DNA of 30,000 bases from Tubiluchus corallicola (taxonomy: Eukaryota; Priapulida; Priapulimorpha; Priapulimorphida; Tubiluchidae): positions 1 to 30,000 of the forward strand of contig JAQGDQ010000583.1 in the NCBI GenBank assembly GCA_030141605.1, in the 5' to 3' direction. Shown here one piece after another: positions 14,301 through 24,336 of the stretch. Both the position numbers and the translations under genes were made by a program. The notes beneath the pieces are model-generated. The model did not search any database, was not told the DNA's origin, and saw only the letters and a list, made by a program, of their open reading frames with translations. The first letter of the stretch is position 1. Every line of letters starts with the position of its first letter.

Positions 14301-17300
14301 TGATCAGACAGGACAAATCACCAGCGTAGAATTTTTTTAATAGTTAGTTAATTAAAATAGTTCATTAAGCATTCACTAAAGCTGATTCTAAGAGCAGCGG
14401 TATTGAAATGGAATGAAACTTTCTGGCGTGACCGTTCCTTAGTAATTATACGTGTTTTTTAGGTTCAAAGGTTGTTGTGTGGCCTCTGTCTGTTAATTAC
14501 TTTAATAACGTTATAAACTAATCTACTGGTAAACTTACCCATGCCCATCAGTTAAAGCTATGCTTTGTCGGTGTTTCGTGTCCCATGCTACGCATTGTTT
14601 GATGCCAAGGTCGAATTTACCTGTAGAGAAAAAGAGCACAGGTACGGTGAGGCAGGTGCGTGATCTTTGATTGATTTGAAGAAGTTTAATTAGAGCAGTT
14701 TTCGGTGAAAATCGGGCCAACTCAAGCAGTGCATTATCTCAGGTAACTCAGAATTAGTGCACGTAATTCCGTAAATAAACAAGAGAAATGAATAATAATA
14801 TAGGCACCATAAGTCACAATATATCTAAAATTAATTAATATTGTACAGAGAAACACTACAGTGAATACTGTACACGCCTAAAAGTGTAGCTGCTATACAC
14901 ATGTATTTTTCACAAAATTAACTGTTTGTCCTAAATCGTAGAAGTCGTAAAGCTTACAAAACATTGTTCAGTGTTGTCAAATTCACAGATCCTATTTTAT
15001 TATGATGCTATAACCAGTGGCGTAGCTACACGATTGTCTAGACAGTATTATCTAGTAGTAGGACTACTGATATTTATTTAATGCAAAGGCAAGTTTCTTT
15101 ACGTTTTATTATGAGGATGTTCTATCATGCCTGTTGTTAGGATTATTTAGAAAAAGAATCGTACTGTCATGGATTTTTTTCTGCTAAGGAATGTCATGAA
15201 GAAAAACTTTTTTGTTGTGTTTTGTTTTTAAATACAAAGTAACAATTATGTACTTCTTTGAAAACTGTATCTTCCTCGTGTTTTGATTTTAAACACAAAC
15301 TTAAAATGTATTATCAATACGTTAAAAATTGTTTCGTATGTGCTACGGTGCCTTTTTGTGATTGCTTCCCCTAACTTTAGAACATGGCTACGCCCCTGGC
15401 TATAACGCGGCACATTTTTCTGCACTGAAGTTTCAAACATGCAAATGTAGCTTTGGAATCCCAACAGAAATTTGGGAACTGTATCCGAGTGTCCCAAAAA
15501 TCCCCAAAAATCAGAAGAACGAAGACAATAGATTAGTATTATTTAGCAAAAACAGTTAAAAATCAATCAAACAAACAAACAAACAGACAAACAAACAAAC
15601 ACACAAACAAGCAAACAAAAGACACACAAAATGCGGAACGACTGCAGCTTATTCAGCAACAAAAACAAAACTCGCATAATGTATGAGAAACTTACTGCTG
15701 CTGCTATTGTCTAGGAAGGTGTGATCTAGTTTTTTTTCCTAAAACTGCCGTATATTAACTCTGCCTAAAACTCTCTTCGGCAGAACGGCTTAACGGTAAA
15801 CACTGTAAGCAAAAATAAGCCCGATGTTTACTTACTGTTGTCTGTTAAGATTACTTGCATAGCGGGATTACGACCGTGACTTGTTTTCTTAATTTCTAGC
15901 CTGACCTCCGGGTATTTCACTGTCTTCTGTTGACTTGTTTGCCTAAATATGGAAACAGACATACAGGTGCAAACATCTTAAACAGGTAACAAAACATGAC
16001 TTTCACTTTTTACGCTTGCCGAAGAAATACAAGATTTCGAAGTAATGGAAAGTCAAAGGCCACGCCGCGAAAATTAAGTTAAATTGGTTTTGCACACCTT
16101 CTACAATTTGTATAGATTTTATCACTAAATGTTGATAACTGGTTTAATTTTCCAAAGAATGCAATAGCACCTTCAAGGCGCGAGTGCATTTTGATAGTGC
16201 AATGAACTAATAGTGATTAATTTAAATTGGCAGATCGGGAAGTGTCAGTCAGCCGGCGGAGGTCCACCTCGCAATGGCCAATCAGCGCCCCTTTTGTCTT
16301 CTCAGGCTGACAAAAGCTATTCATAAACATACTTGGAGAACGTATTGACTATACAGCGAGAGTCAGAATCAAGGGTGCTTTATCAGTAGGCCTGTTATTT
16401 TTATTTTTTTCCATCCTTATAAGATTTCTACAACTAAAATTTGTCTAGCTAAAAAAACAGAGATATTATGATGGTAAATATTGTGCTTGGGAGGGGGGGG
16501 GGTACTTGATGCAGACTGGCCAGGTTAAAAAGAATCAGATTTATTATTAGTTTCTCCTAGCCAAGAACGACTTTTAGACAAACGTGCTGCTGGAGAGGAA
16601 AGAAAATGAATTGAACCCTTTCACAAAGCTTAGCTGGGGCAACTAATGTCATTTAAACCTATCACTACTTACTTAATACTGTTTTATGCTTATCATTCAT
16701 AAGTTACATATATTAAGGCATTAGGAAGCAATTTTATTGCAATGTAATTATAAAAGCTATAAGTTTGTGCGTCAATTGACATTTTTTTTCTTTAAAGCCC
16801 GGTATTTTGGCCGAAAGGTAACAACATCTAATATTTCACACCAAACCATTGTTACAACACACATATTCTTGAGTGAAATAAAGTAATCCTTTTTGCAATG
16901 ATGTGCTATAAATTCTCATAGTCTGGTCATTTATGATAGTGATACATTTTCTAGAATAATTAAAAATTTGCCACTAAACCGGCACGCAATATTGATGTTT
17001 TTCTCTTTAGTTTGTATATTTTATATTGTAACCAACTACTGTCAGCGAGCAACAGTTTGTGAAACGAAACTGGTAAGCGGCGCCGTTTGCATATTAGATC
17101 TTAAGTTTAGCCAAAGAATAGGAGCGTTAAATTACCGGAGTTGAACTTCAGTGAAGGATGAAAAAAATCCAGAAAATGTTTGAAAAGGTACTCATAAGTA
17201 TCAACGAAAACGAATTTTATTTCAGATGCTTGAAGCCTCTCGACCTTCACAGTTTCTCCGAATAATGTAACCGTGATTATTTACTTCTGCGGTTGAATTG

Positions 17301-20300
17301 CAGTCTGTGTGTCTGTGTCATAGTATCCAATTACACAAGTCTGCATCCTCTATTCCCTAAAGCTGTCCGAATTAGACAGGCTTAGAAGCGTTAGAAGCTC
17401 TTTTTAAGAGAAATAAATAAAAAAATGAAAATTATACAACGTTTTGCTAATAACCTCCTCAATAGGTATCTCAAACAAACCATTTAGTATCTGGGATGAA
17501 AATACTTTTCGTGTTAAAATGGAAAATGGATAGAATGTAAGTGCTAAAGCAGGGCTAATTCATGGACTAACGGAAGTACCATAATAAATGTAACTGTAAC
17601 GGAAAGCTAATTTTCCATAGGCTATTCAAAAACGTCCTTCAAATTAGTCACAGCATTTCACATTAAGTGGAAGGGTGGTTTTCTCTATTATCTTTGGATG
17701 GCTAACCATATTGAACACCGAATGTAACCATTATTTCTGGTTAGACAGCAAACAGGTATCCTTCCATACTATAAAGCAGCTGAAAGGTTATTATAGTTGG
17801 TCACAGAAACCACAATAATTTTAATGGTCAGTTTATATACTCTATGCTCCATACGTAGGATGAATTTTGAGAAAAAACGGTAGTCAAATTTGCCCAAGTG
17901 ATAGAAAGCCATTTGTATGTCGAACAATCCCAATCAAACATGATTCCCCGATGAAAAGACGTCAGAGGTTATTAATATAATCACATGTATATCTAAAAAT
18001 GCCTGCTCTACATACTGGAGGCAATTTTATTGTGTACTCACACTTTCTCAAAGCGGGAATAATAACGGCAACCAACTTCGTATGCCCCATTTCCTGCCAC
18101 CCCTGGTACTTCCAGAATTGCAGAATATTTCACAGCTTCGTGGGCACCATGGCCTGAAGTCTACAAATTAAAATTAACATTAAACTTAAAATATATTTTG
18201 TAAATAATAACAACATTTTGATAACAATTTAGTTTTGTTTAGTGATTATCATTCGGAAAGCTGGTTCATATGGGAGAAATCCAAAACTAAGGGGAAGAAC
18301 TGAAGGGGAAATTTCAGTCAGTCGATGATCTCCAAGTTGGGAAAGAATTTACTCCAACTGGGTATTCATGTCAAGAATGCAAGCCAAAGAGGGCATTAAA
18401 AGTTAAACGGATGTTTTGTGTTGAGAGTATTTTGTAATGATCTACATTTTTGATTGATATTGTGCTGCTTTCCCAGCAACTTTTTTGGGAATTAAGTCAA
18501 GTTTTATGATTTACTAGAAAAAAATTTGAAAAGTGTTTGAAAAACTTTGTTTTATAAAGTGCTGTAATGATTATAATTTTGAAAACAAAACCCTGGAATT
18601 TTTTTAGTTAACTACTCAAAATGAAAAAGAAATTTAGGAAACCAATGATTGCAAAAGAGACTTAGTTATGTTCTCTAAATGTTGTGTAAATACGAAAATA
18701 ATGATCTTCAATCGTATGTCAATTTTACGCGTGCGTCCCATAGTGCAACTTTTTCCAATACAACTACATTTTTTAAAGATGGCTCACAATAATGCATTTC
18801 GTAGGTTCTTCAACATTTAGGAAAGATGCAGGATAAGTGAAAAATTTGTAAATTTTAATATTCCCAACTGTGATGTTATTACACGAAAGATAACAGAATC
18901 CTTTATATATGGGCTACCAGAAATACCTAATAATATAACGGAGTCACATATCATAATACAGTTACATAGACGAATTGGTACAAACTACGTTTTGCACTGT
19001 GAGATGAATTTTTTTTTGCCATTTTAAATGCGACTTTTATTGAGTTTTCTGCCTCTGTATTTGGTGTTTTTAGTGTTTTTGTTTTGTATTTATATTTGTC
19101 TGGGTGCGTATGTAATTTTATACGATAGCTGAGTGTTTTTTAATTTTTTATATAATGCTACGTACTTTTGAATGTAGGAAATAAATTTCAAATAAAAATA
19201 AAAAGCCGTTCTAGCTACTAACCTCATCCAGGTTTAAGGACACTCATTATTGCTACAGTAACTAATTCGAAATGTAATTATGACCGATATTATAGCGATT
19301 GATTGTCATAACTAAGGCTAATCCTGAGAGGAAGGTCTGGACTTACTGACCGAAAAATGAATTCAATTACAACCGGATATCTCGATCGCCTCTCGTTTCA
19401 ACTAGGTTAATGACGTTTCGGATCTTTGTCTCTTCTAATTGATGACGTTTATGTACGATGAACTAGATGTAACATCGATGCTTATTCAGTTATTAGGACG
19501 TGGTGGGACGATTCATGTCCAATATCAAAGCAAGAAGATGAAGCACAACGCAAAATCAACTAAATTACGGTTCATGACAAAGACATAAATCGAAGATACT
19601 GCAATACGAGTGGAGTATTAACATGAATTGCAAAGCGACTATAACAGTAACAAGAATATGTAAATGCTGGCACATGACCATTATTATCTATTAGACAGAC
19701 AGAGTCAGACAGAGCTGGACATAATCCCGTAAGGCACAAGCCGCGAGGAGAAAAAGTCACCTCATGAAAAATGACCACATGCTAACCATTGGTCCCTGTC
19801 ACACAGATAATCTATTTGACGTCTTCCACCAATAGAGACTTGCCTACCGTAAGCCGTCAGCTATAATCCGCGGTAGGCTCCTCATAAGTCGTTTTGAGCT
19901 GTTCATAAGGCGCCTTATGGCAAAAATGAATTTGGCCATGAATTTCGTTTGCCATAAGGCGTTTTTGCTTATCGCTAATGTGAAAATTAGTGTAAGTAAG
20001 CGTTTTCTATACAAAAACCATTTATATGATAAGAATTCATAACATCAATGTATTATAAACATTAAGAAGCATTTTTAACCCGCAACACTTCTTTACGACT
20101 GCCATATTACCACGATGCACATAAGAAATGTCTTCTATATGCAGGAGGCAGCATACCAGTCAATCATATTATACAATGTATGCTACTGACAATCTGTTAA
20201 TGAGTAAAATTATATGAACTATTAAACTATAGTTAACATTTTGCCAAAAAAACGGATTGTGGCAAACGCCTTGCTAGTTGCCCAGAGCCAGGCGCACACC

Positions 20301-23300
20301 GCGGATTACGAAATGAGCCTTACGGAAGATGGAAGACGCCTTGTGGCTTACGGACTATGGATTATTGCATACTCCGAAGCCTTACATTGCCAACAATATT
20401 ACTTAATTAAATCTTCTCAAGTATTTTCTGGATAGATAGCAGCTAGTACGATTACTTTTGAGGTCCACACATTGGCACGCAATGGTATTGTCAGATATTT
20501 TTATCCTTACGCTCATATATAAGCTGCAGTCTGATAAGTGCTTGTAGGTAATGCAATATAAGCGGCTTCCACGATTATAAGAGTGTCTTTCTTACTCAGC
20601 ATTTGCGATTTATGTTTCCTATTGGATATAATTGTATTTCAGGCCTACTACATTTGAGTAGATTTCAGTACTTGAAGGAAGCTTATTGAGTCTTAAATTC
20701 CACTGTGAAATACCTCCATACTTAAAAAGTGTAATATAGTGAGAAAACAATATAATAGGAAGTTGGTTTATCTTATTAAAAGTCATAAGAAACATTTTTT
20801 AATATTGCACTTTGAGAACCGGAAGTTGAAACAAACGAAACAACACAAACCATCTAGGGGACTCATCATACGGACTCACCTCTCTGGTTACTCCGCAATC
20901 ACTGAGCGACCAGGTAACTGATGCGGTAGAACGAGCCACATTCTGATGTTGATAACAGCTTGGACTGTCGCTGTAGCCACGTGCAAACATGACTCCAGCA
21001 AATGGCTGACTAAACTGCACTGTCATCTCCATTTGCCTCGTCTTTGGGTAGCAGACAACCGCAACATCTGAAATTTGAACAGCAGTTTAAATTCGGAGTT
21101 CAGCTGCCAACCTAATAGTTTGAGCCAAAGCAAACTTTGTTACCAAGTTTCTACCCCACTGGAATTTTTTCGGGCGTCCTATATATATTATTTTATTCGC
21201 ACATCTTACAACGCAATTAAAGCTAGTAGCAAAACAGGGACTAACAGGAAACGAGTATTCACAATCACACATTACGAATACATGTTTATAAATTATTCCT
21301 TAGAATGATAAGACCAGCTAAGTTCATGTGCTAATTTATCTAAATCTGTATAAAATTCCATTCTCTCAAATGCTGCAGTAGACATGAATAGTCTATTTTT
21401 ACCGAAGTGTCGACAAACTCGAGTATTTATTCAATATTGTATATCTGTAAGTATAGTGTAAGTTCAGTAAGTATAAGGTTTTAAAAATACAGCTGTCTGC
21501 ATCATTCTCAGTGCTAACATGTTTAACACAGCGCTTTGAAATCAATTTTTCAAACGGTACCGTTTCAGCTATACATAAGGTCAAACGGGAATGACTGTCT
21601 CTAGGTAAAGAGAGAATATGATTAAAACTTTAGGAAATTCAACAGCTAAAATATAGATTACACCATCACTCAATTAATTCAATTAATCTATGGTCTTAAG
21701 TGAATGCTTTAGGGTTATCCACATTCTGCACTTACGTCTGATCAAAGTTGTACGTTCCCAAAGTGCTCTAGCTATTGAAGAAAAGGGCCACTTGAGCACT
21801 AAGAACAAAGCACTAAGAAGCACCAAACCTGCCACAGCATGGCATTCTGAAACACCTAACTTGTTATGCGTTTCTGATTGATGATAACATACAACTTCCA
21901 TTTATTTCTGGTTGACGAAAAAGAGATTATAAACAGACGATTTGGTCATCTTGACATCAAAGAGAACAAGATCATTGACTTGATGAACCTTAATATTGTC
22001 AATGTCATAAGGTGGTCATCGAAATGCTCTTGGTAGTAGTGTTGTTGATGACGACACTTATGCCCTTCAGAGCTGCTCAAGCATTTGATCAAGCAAAATA
22101 ATTCTAAGATGTGCGCTGAAAATCGGCATTTGCATTTTCTAAATTCGTTGCTTGGATCTTTGTAATTTCGTTGTGCTTTTACATGAAACACAGCAAATTT
22201 TCACACAGCTTTGCAAAAGGCAAAGCTGTACAAACATTCATTATACTATTCGGTTTTATGATCATTACCACTTTAGAAGACTAGAACAAGGCATTAGTCT
22301 GACTTACCTATAATACGAGCAAGTTTAGGAGCTGGTGTTGGTCTCGTGAATGGAACAACTACTCTGGTTGGTGGTCTGGTTATAGGTGGTTGTGTAGATC
22401 TCGGTATTAGTAAATCCACATCAACTGGACGTGGAGTTCGTCTTGTTGTTGGAGGTGGTTCTGTAGATCTCGTTATTAGTAAATCCACATCAACTGGACG
22501 TGGAGTTCGTCTTGTTGTTGGTCGTGCTGTACGTCTTGTAGGCCGTGTTCTGGGTGGTTGAGTTGGTCTTGTTATTATCACATTTAAATCAATGCTGGGA
22601 GATGGTAAATCCGGCTCGTCTGTGGGCACAGATATCGTTAAGTCCACATTAGCTTTCTCCGTCGTGGGTTCTTCGGTGGTGGTGATGTCTATTGTTTGAC
22701 TCTGTGTAGGACGCACGGGTACATAGGGTTGTGTGGTTGTAATCCGTTCCAAGTCCACCTCTTCTGTGGTAGTCTTGCCTAAGCCAAACCCAATGTTAAC
22801 GTTTGGTGCGACTGGTGGTTCCGTCGTTGCGTCTATGTCGAATTGTTCAGGTGTTGCTGTCCTCGTTGTGGTTGGACTTGTGGTTGCTCTAGTCGGCCGG
22901 GGTGTTGCTGCAACTACAACGTATCCTTTATGCTTCACACTAGGTTCGACTTTGCCCAAACGGTTGTATTCACCAAGGCGAACGTTTTCTATGCGTTCTT
23001 TCTCTTTTTCTACTTGTCTTTTTTGTTCTGTTTCAATATTCAAGTCCCCAGGTGGTATTGTTGTTGTTGTTGTTGTCGTTGTTGTTGTTCGCCTCGTTGT
23101 TCTAGGTCTGAAAGTGAATCTCGCTCTTGTGGTTGGCGCTTCTGTTGTGGTGGTCGTAGTTCGCCGCGTTGTTGGCGCCCTGGTTGTAGTTGTAGTGGTC
23201 GTAGTTCGTCGCGTTGTTGGCGCCCTTGTTGTAGTTGTAGTTGTCGTCGGAGCTCTTGTTGTTGTCGTTGTTGTTGTAGTTGGCCTTCTTGTAGTTGTTG

Positions 23301-23857
23301 TAGTAGTAGCTCTGGTAGGTCTTCTTGTTGTTCGTTGAGGTGCAGAGGTAGATACTTGCACATATCCTTTATGTATTTCACTTCTTGATACTTTGCCGAG
23401 AAGGTTGTACGGGTTTCCAGGTCCTGGACCCTGACACATCACTGCTGCTATCTGCAAACAAATTGAAATCTTGTTACTAAAATTGAAATCTGACGATGGT
23501 GAAATGCTACTGTGGTTGAGGTATGTCATTTCGGAAGTATAAATGCACGCTTCTGTATTTTGTAAAAGTAAAACTTAATTAAAACTACACTAAGAGGAAT
23601 AAAAACTTTCGATTTTAAGAAACGGAAAACGTCTGCAGTCAATCACTTTGACTGAATTTTATAATTGATTCAGTGTGCTTCATTATGCAAACTCCCGAAA
23701 GCGCATGAAATTGCACGGTTGCCAAATCTGCTAGCCATTTAGTGAAACTGGCATATCGAAAACGAAGTAAACTGAACTTCATAAAAGTCATTTAACTAGG
23801 TTCACGCAAGACTGTACTTACCAATACGCACCACAAGAATAGTAACGGCTTCCACAT
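8326..23857 (-). CDS. Secreted ZP-domain protein with Thr-rich stalk (eight coding exons)
   Basis: Eight minus-strand exons (23822-23857, 22308-23451, 20880-21067, 18042-18160, 15836-15942, 14539-14620, 10086-10245, 8326-8385) join with compatible phases and GT-AG sites to 1896 nt, exactly 632 codons including stop. Residues 1-19 are a signal peptide. About 50-145 are Thr/Arg-rich and mucin-like, 146-172 are highly charged, and the stalk then continues Pro/Thr-rich to about 393. Residues 394-620 form a zona pellucida module with ten cysteines: four in the ZP-N half (VVC, PSC, SDC, VGC) and six in the ZP-C half (KQC, HGC, FSC, LC, TC, HC). ZP modules polymerise into extracellular filaments. 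Arthropod and other invertebrate ZP proteins build apical or cuticular matrix. No membrane segment follows the ZP module in this model, and RRLTSR near the end is only a weak protease-site candidate. The stalk has internal duplications. The precise homologue is not recognised. Confidence 0.85.
8386..10085 (-). other. ZP-domain gene intron 7
   Basis: 1.7 kb. It includes a T10G10 run near 8993-9011 and related motifs ggtaacgggcac (9012-9023) and ggtaatggacac (9189-9200) of unknown origin. A promoter-like cluster lies at 9684-9883: two CACGTG boxes, an interrupted palindrome and TATAAAAG on the plus strand. No convincing exon was seen. Confidence 0.5.
10086..10245 (-). CDS. ZP-domain gene exon 7: C-terminal half of ZP-C
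   Basis: Acceptor ttttacag, donor gtaaga. After the split Gly codon it reads CSLNQNMMSNLHKV, then GGQTIMQAYLYAHAFPPG, then MKFSCDYKLCPGTCPQ. The GC-x-(L)NxxMxxxxK...AxxxAFxFPxxxxMxFxCxxxxCxxxC order is the standard end of a ZP domain. A trinucleotide GYT-rich tract starts just upstream of its acceptor (10283). Confidence 0.88.
10283..10414. repeat. Imperfect (GYT/GCC) trinucleotide tract
   Basis: gctgttgctgatgctg-type triplets that grade into gccgcc near 10390-10414. It lies directly upstream of the ZP exon 7 acceptor on the minus strand. Confidence 0.8.
11260..11318. repeat. Cluster of short palindromes
   Basis: Perfect palindromes ACGAATTCGT (11260-11269), GTGCGCAC (11288-11295) and the 18-base AATTCGTGGCCACGAATT (11301-11318). 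The first and last share the AATTCGTGGC core. This could be an element end, a protein-binding site, or chance; no element boundaries were seen. Confidence 0.6.
12191..13541. mobile_element. 1.35-kb non-autonomous TA-flanked DNA element with about 47-bp inverted ends
   Basis: Left end: CCTGGGGCCGGTTTCACAAA..., continuing through gtcactaagttaacgacgtc. Right end, reverse complemented: CCAGGGTCCAGTTTCACAAA..., with the same continuation. About 41 of 47 positions agree. TA dinucleotides lie immediately outside both ends (12189-12190, 13542-13543). The inside is very AT-rich with a small (TA)n at 12782-12798 and no transposase. It sits in intron 6 of the ZP gene. The TA flanks fit Tc1/mariner or another TA-targeting superfamily; which one is not settled. 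Confidence 0.8.
13722..13895 (+). mobile_element. tRNA-derived SINE
   Basis: The 5' part resembles a tRNA: A-box-like ctcgtggtaactcg near 13741, a loop region, then ggtcgtgagttcgataag (B-box-like) near 13773-13790. A non-tRNA body follows (actttaaaaacggtacctac, then tgccctgcctggcgcgtggt, to about 13870), ending in AT-rich sequence. This layout is that of tRNA-type SINEs with a conserved central domain, and the gccctgcctggcgc block looks like one shared among invertebrate SINEs, though I cannot confirm the family. The insertion lies just right of the TA-flanked element. The 3' boundary is approximate. Confidence 0.65.
13981..14050. repeat. Ordered pentanucleotide microsatellite
   Basis: Fourteen perfect 5-mers in blocks: TTGTA x4, TTGCA x6, TTACA x2, TTATA x2. 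Adjacent blocks differ by one base each. It is in intron 6 of the ZP gene, close to the SINE tail. Confidence 0.97.
14539..14620 (-). CDS. ZP-domain gene exon 6
   Basis: Acceptor ctctacag, donor gtaagt. With the split Ser it reads SKFDLGIKQCVAWDTKHRQS, then IALTDGHG. It matches the start of ZP-C: a variable loop, a cysteine, and the xDGxGC turn completed by exon 7. The phase is 1 at its start and 2 at its end, matching both neighbours. Confidence 0.85.
15015..15398. mobile_element. hAT-type MITE (384 bp) with 8-bp target duplication
   Basis: Ends are CAGTGGCGTAGCTA (15015-15028) and, reverse complemented, CAGGGGCGTAGCCA (15385-15398), 12 of 14 identical. The 8-bp direct repeat gctataac flanks it exactly at 15007-15014 and 15399-15406. 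A CAG terminus, the GGCGTAGC inverted repeat and an 8-bp duplication are diagnostic of the hAT superfamily. There is no transposase. It is inserted in intron 5 of the ZP gene. Confidence 0.93.
15562..15630. repeat. (CAAA)n tetranucleotide tract
   Basis: aaacaaacaaac repeats with a few substitutions, in intron 5 of the ZP gene. Confidence 0.85.
15836..15942 (-). CDS. ZP-domain gene exon 5
   Basis: Acceptor atatttag, donor gtaagt. With the split Val it reads VQTSQQKTVKYPEVRLEIKK, then TSHGRNPAMQVILTDN. It is the linker between ZP-N and ZP-C and the first ZP-C strand (MQVILTD). Phases match exons 4 and 6. Confidence 0.82.
15943..18041 (-). other. ZP-domain gene intron 4
   Basis: 2.1 kb. A GC-richer patch at 16236-16310 contains ggccaatcagcgcc (CCAAT-like), and a G10 run lies near 16492-16502. 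No exon or mobile element is recognised. Confidence 0.5.
18042..18160 (-). CDS. ZP-domain gene exon 4
   Basis: Acceptor tttgtag, donor gtgagt. Reads TSGHGAHEAVKYSAILEVPG, then VAGNGAYEVGCRYYSRFEKV. It completes ZP-N with its fourth cysteine (VGCRYY). It is in phase 0 with exon 3, giving CGVTRE followed by TSG, the usual CGxxxx-polar loop. Confidence 0.85.
18722..19205 (+). pseudogene. LINE 3' fragment (degenerate reverse transcriptase C-terminus and tail)
   Basis: From about 18722 the plus strand reads HSATFSNTTTFFKMAHNNAF, then RRFFNI, a stop at 18818, and in the same frame RCRISEKFVNFNIPNCDVIT and RKITESFIYGLPEIPN. The AxNNAFRRxFNI...SxxxxFxxxNIPxxDxxxRKxxxxFI pattern is typical of the C-terminal end of non-LTR retrotransposon polyproteins. 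After the ORF there is a 3'UTR-like stretch with AATAAA (19180-19185) and an A-rich end. At least one in-frame stop shows it is dead. The family is not determined. Confidence 0.7.
19841..20358. mobile_element. Candidate MITE with nested inverted repeats
   Basis: CCGTAAGCC (19847-19855) is mirrored by GGCTTACGG (20345-20353). TAATCCGCGGT (19864-19874) is mirrored by ACCGCGGATTA (20298-20308). Inside are the perfect palindrome CATAAGGCGCCTTATG (19904-19919) and further AAGGCG/CGCCTT copies near 19965 and 20268. Symmetric nested repeats around a 500-base core suggest a non-autonomous DNA element with subterminal repeats. The exact ends and target duplication are not found. Confidence 0.5.
20880..21067 (-). 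CDS. ZP-domain gene exon 3: ZP-N start
   Basis: Acceptor tttcag, donor gtgagt. With the split Asp it reads DVAVVCYPKTRQMEMTVQFS, then QPFAGVMFARGYSDSPSCYQ and WSLSDCGVTRE. The pattern C...MxVxxxxxxPFxGVxxxxG...C...CG is the classical beginning of an invertebrate ZP domain. It holds the first three of the four ZP-N cysteines. Confidence 0.9.
21068..22307 (-). other. ZP-domain gene intron 2
   Basis: 1.24 kb, AT-rich, no repeat or other gene recognised. Confidence 0.55.
22308..23451 (-). CDS. ZP-domain gene exon 2: Thr-rich stalk
   Basis: Acceptor tttgcag, donor gtaagt; 381 codons plus one base. It starts IAAVMCQGPGPGN, the end of the signal peptide. Next come a module NPYNLLGKVSRSEIHKGYVQV, a Thr/Arg-rich run (T6-T10 blocks between RAPT or RRPT), a charged segment EKRQVEKEKERIE-like, a second module EYNRLGKVEPSVKHKGYVVV, and a Pro/Thr stalk. 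The end holds a tandem 23-residue duplication TTRRTPRPVDVDLLI. The Thr runs are likely O-glycosylated. ORFs on the plus strand here are shadows of the low-complexity codons. Confidence 0.9.
23822..23857 (-). CDS. ZP-domain gene exon 1: start of signal peptide
   Basis: Twelve codons, MWKPLLFLWCVL, then a gtaagt donor in phase 0. Joined to IAAVMCQG of exon 2 this makes a complete signal peptide. Exon 2 alone lacks a sensible start: its upstream in-frame Met falls in intron sequence. That is why I chose this ATG. Confidence 0.8.
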
Positions 23858-24336
23858 CTTGACGATTAATTATCTGAAAAAAAACACTTTTTTACAAAAG
23901 GTAAATTTCAAAAGAATACGAATCTTAGTTCATCTTTACAGACATCTTTTTAAAAAAACTACACTCCTTTAAGGCAAACATTGTAACTCTTTTTCGAAAT
24001 TCAATAATTAATCAGACATCTGTTCCTCAAGAGTTGTGCTCTTGTAAAATAAAACAAAGATTAAACACTTTTATATCTTTTCGATTCATTCTCAGCAAAC
24101 ACTGCTTTTGGATAGAACTTGGTAACTGCCTATTACGCAAAAATATAGTTCCACACTTAGTTGGCTTCCATTTCTTTTTCTTCATTTTAAGATGAATCCT
24201 TATAATTAGCTTAATTTCGTATTATCATTTTTGCTAAATCAATTTAACATGTGCTCTTTCCACATAATGATTATAACATGACCATAAATTAATTACGAAC
24301 TGGCATTACAAAGACTGTGATTTAACGAGTTACTAA
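23858..24336 (-). other. 5' flank of ZP-domain gene
   Basis: AT-rich. The promoter and 5'UTR are expected here, but no clear core element is seen. Confidence 0.4.

Larger units (their letters stand above)
10246..14538 (-). other. ZP-domain gene intron 6
   Basis: 4.3 kb, the longest intron. It holds the trinucleotide tract (10283-10414), palindromes near 11260-11318, the 1.35-kb TA-flanked element (12191-13541), the SINE (13722-13895) and the pentanucleotide array (13981-14050). The remainder is AT-rich with no signal. Confidence 0.6.
14621..15835 (-). other. ZP-domain gene intron 5
   Basis: 1.2 kb that contains the complete hAT-type MITE (15015-15398) and a CAAA-rich tetranucleotide tract (15562-15630). 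No other feature seen. Confidence 0.7.
18161..20879 (-). other. ZP-domain gene intron 3
   Basis: 2.7 kb with a LINE 3' fragment on the opposite strand (18722-19205) and the candidate palindromic MITE (19841-20358). The rest shows no signal. Confidence 0.6.

Noticed and set aside
23040-23381. Gln/Leu-rich minus-strand ORF in a second frame
   Set aside because: Alternative frame of the ACN repeats in ZP exon 2; the Thr frame has splice sites, a signal peptide and an in-phase ZP domain.
22346-23388. Long plus-strand ORFs of 71, 201 and 181 codons, rich in Val or Cys/Ser
   Set aside because: They are shadows of the Thr-rich ZP exon read on the other strand.
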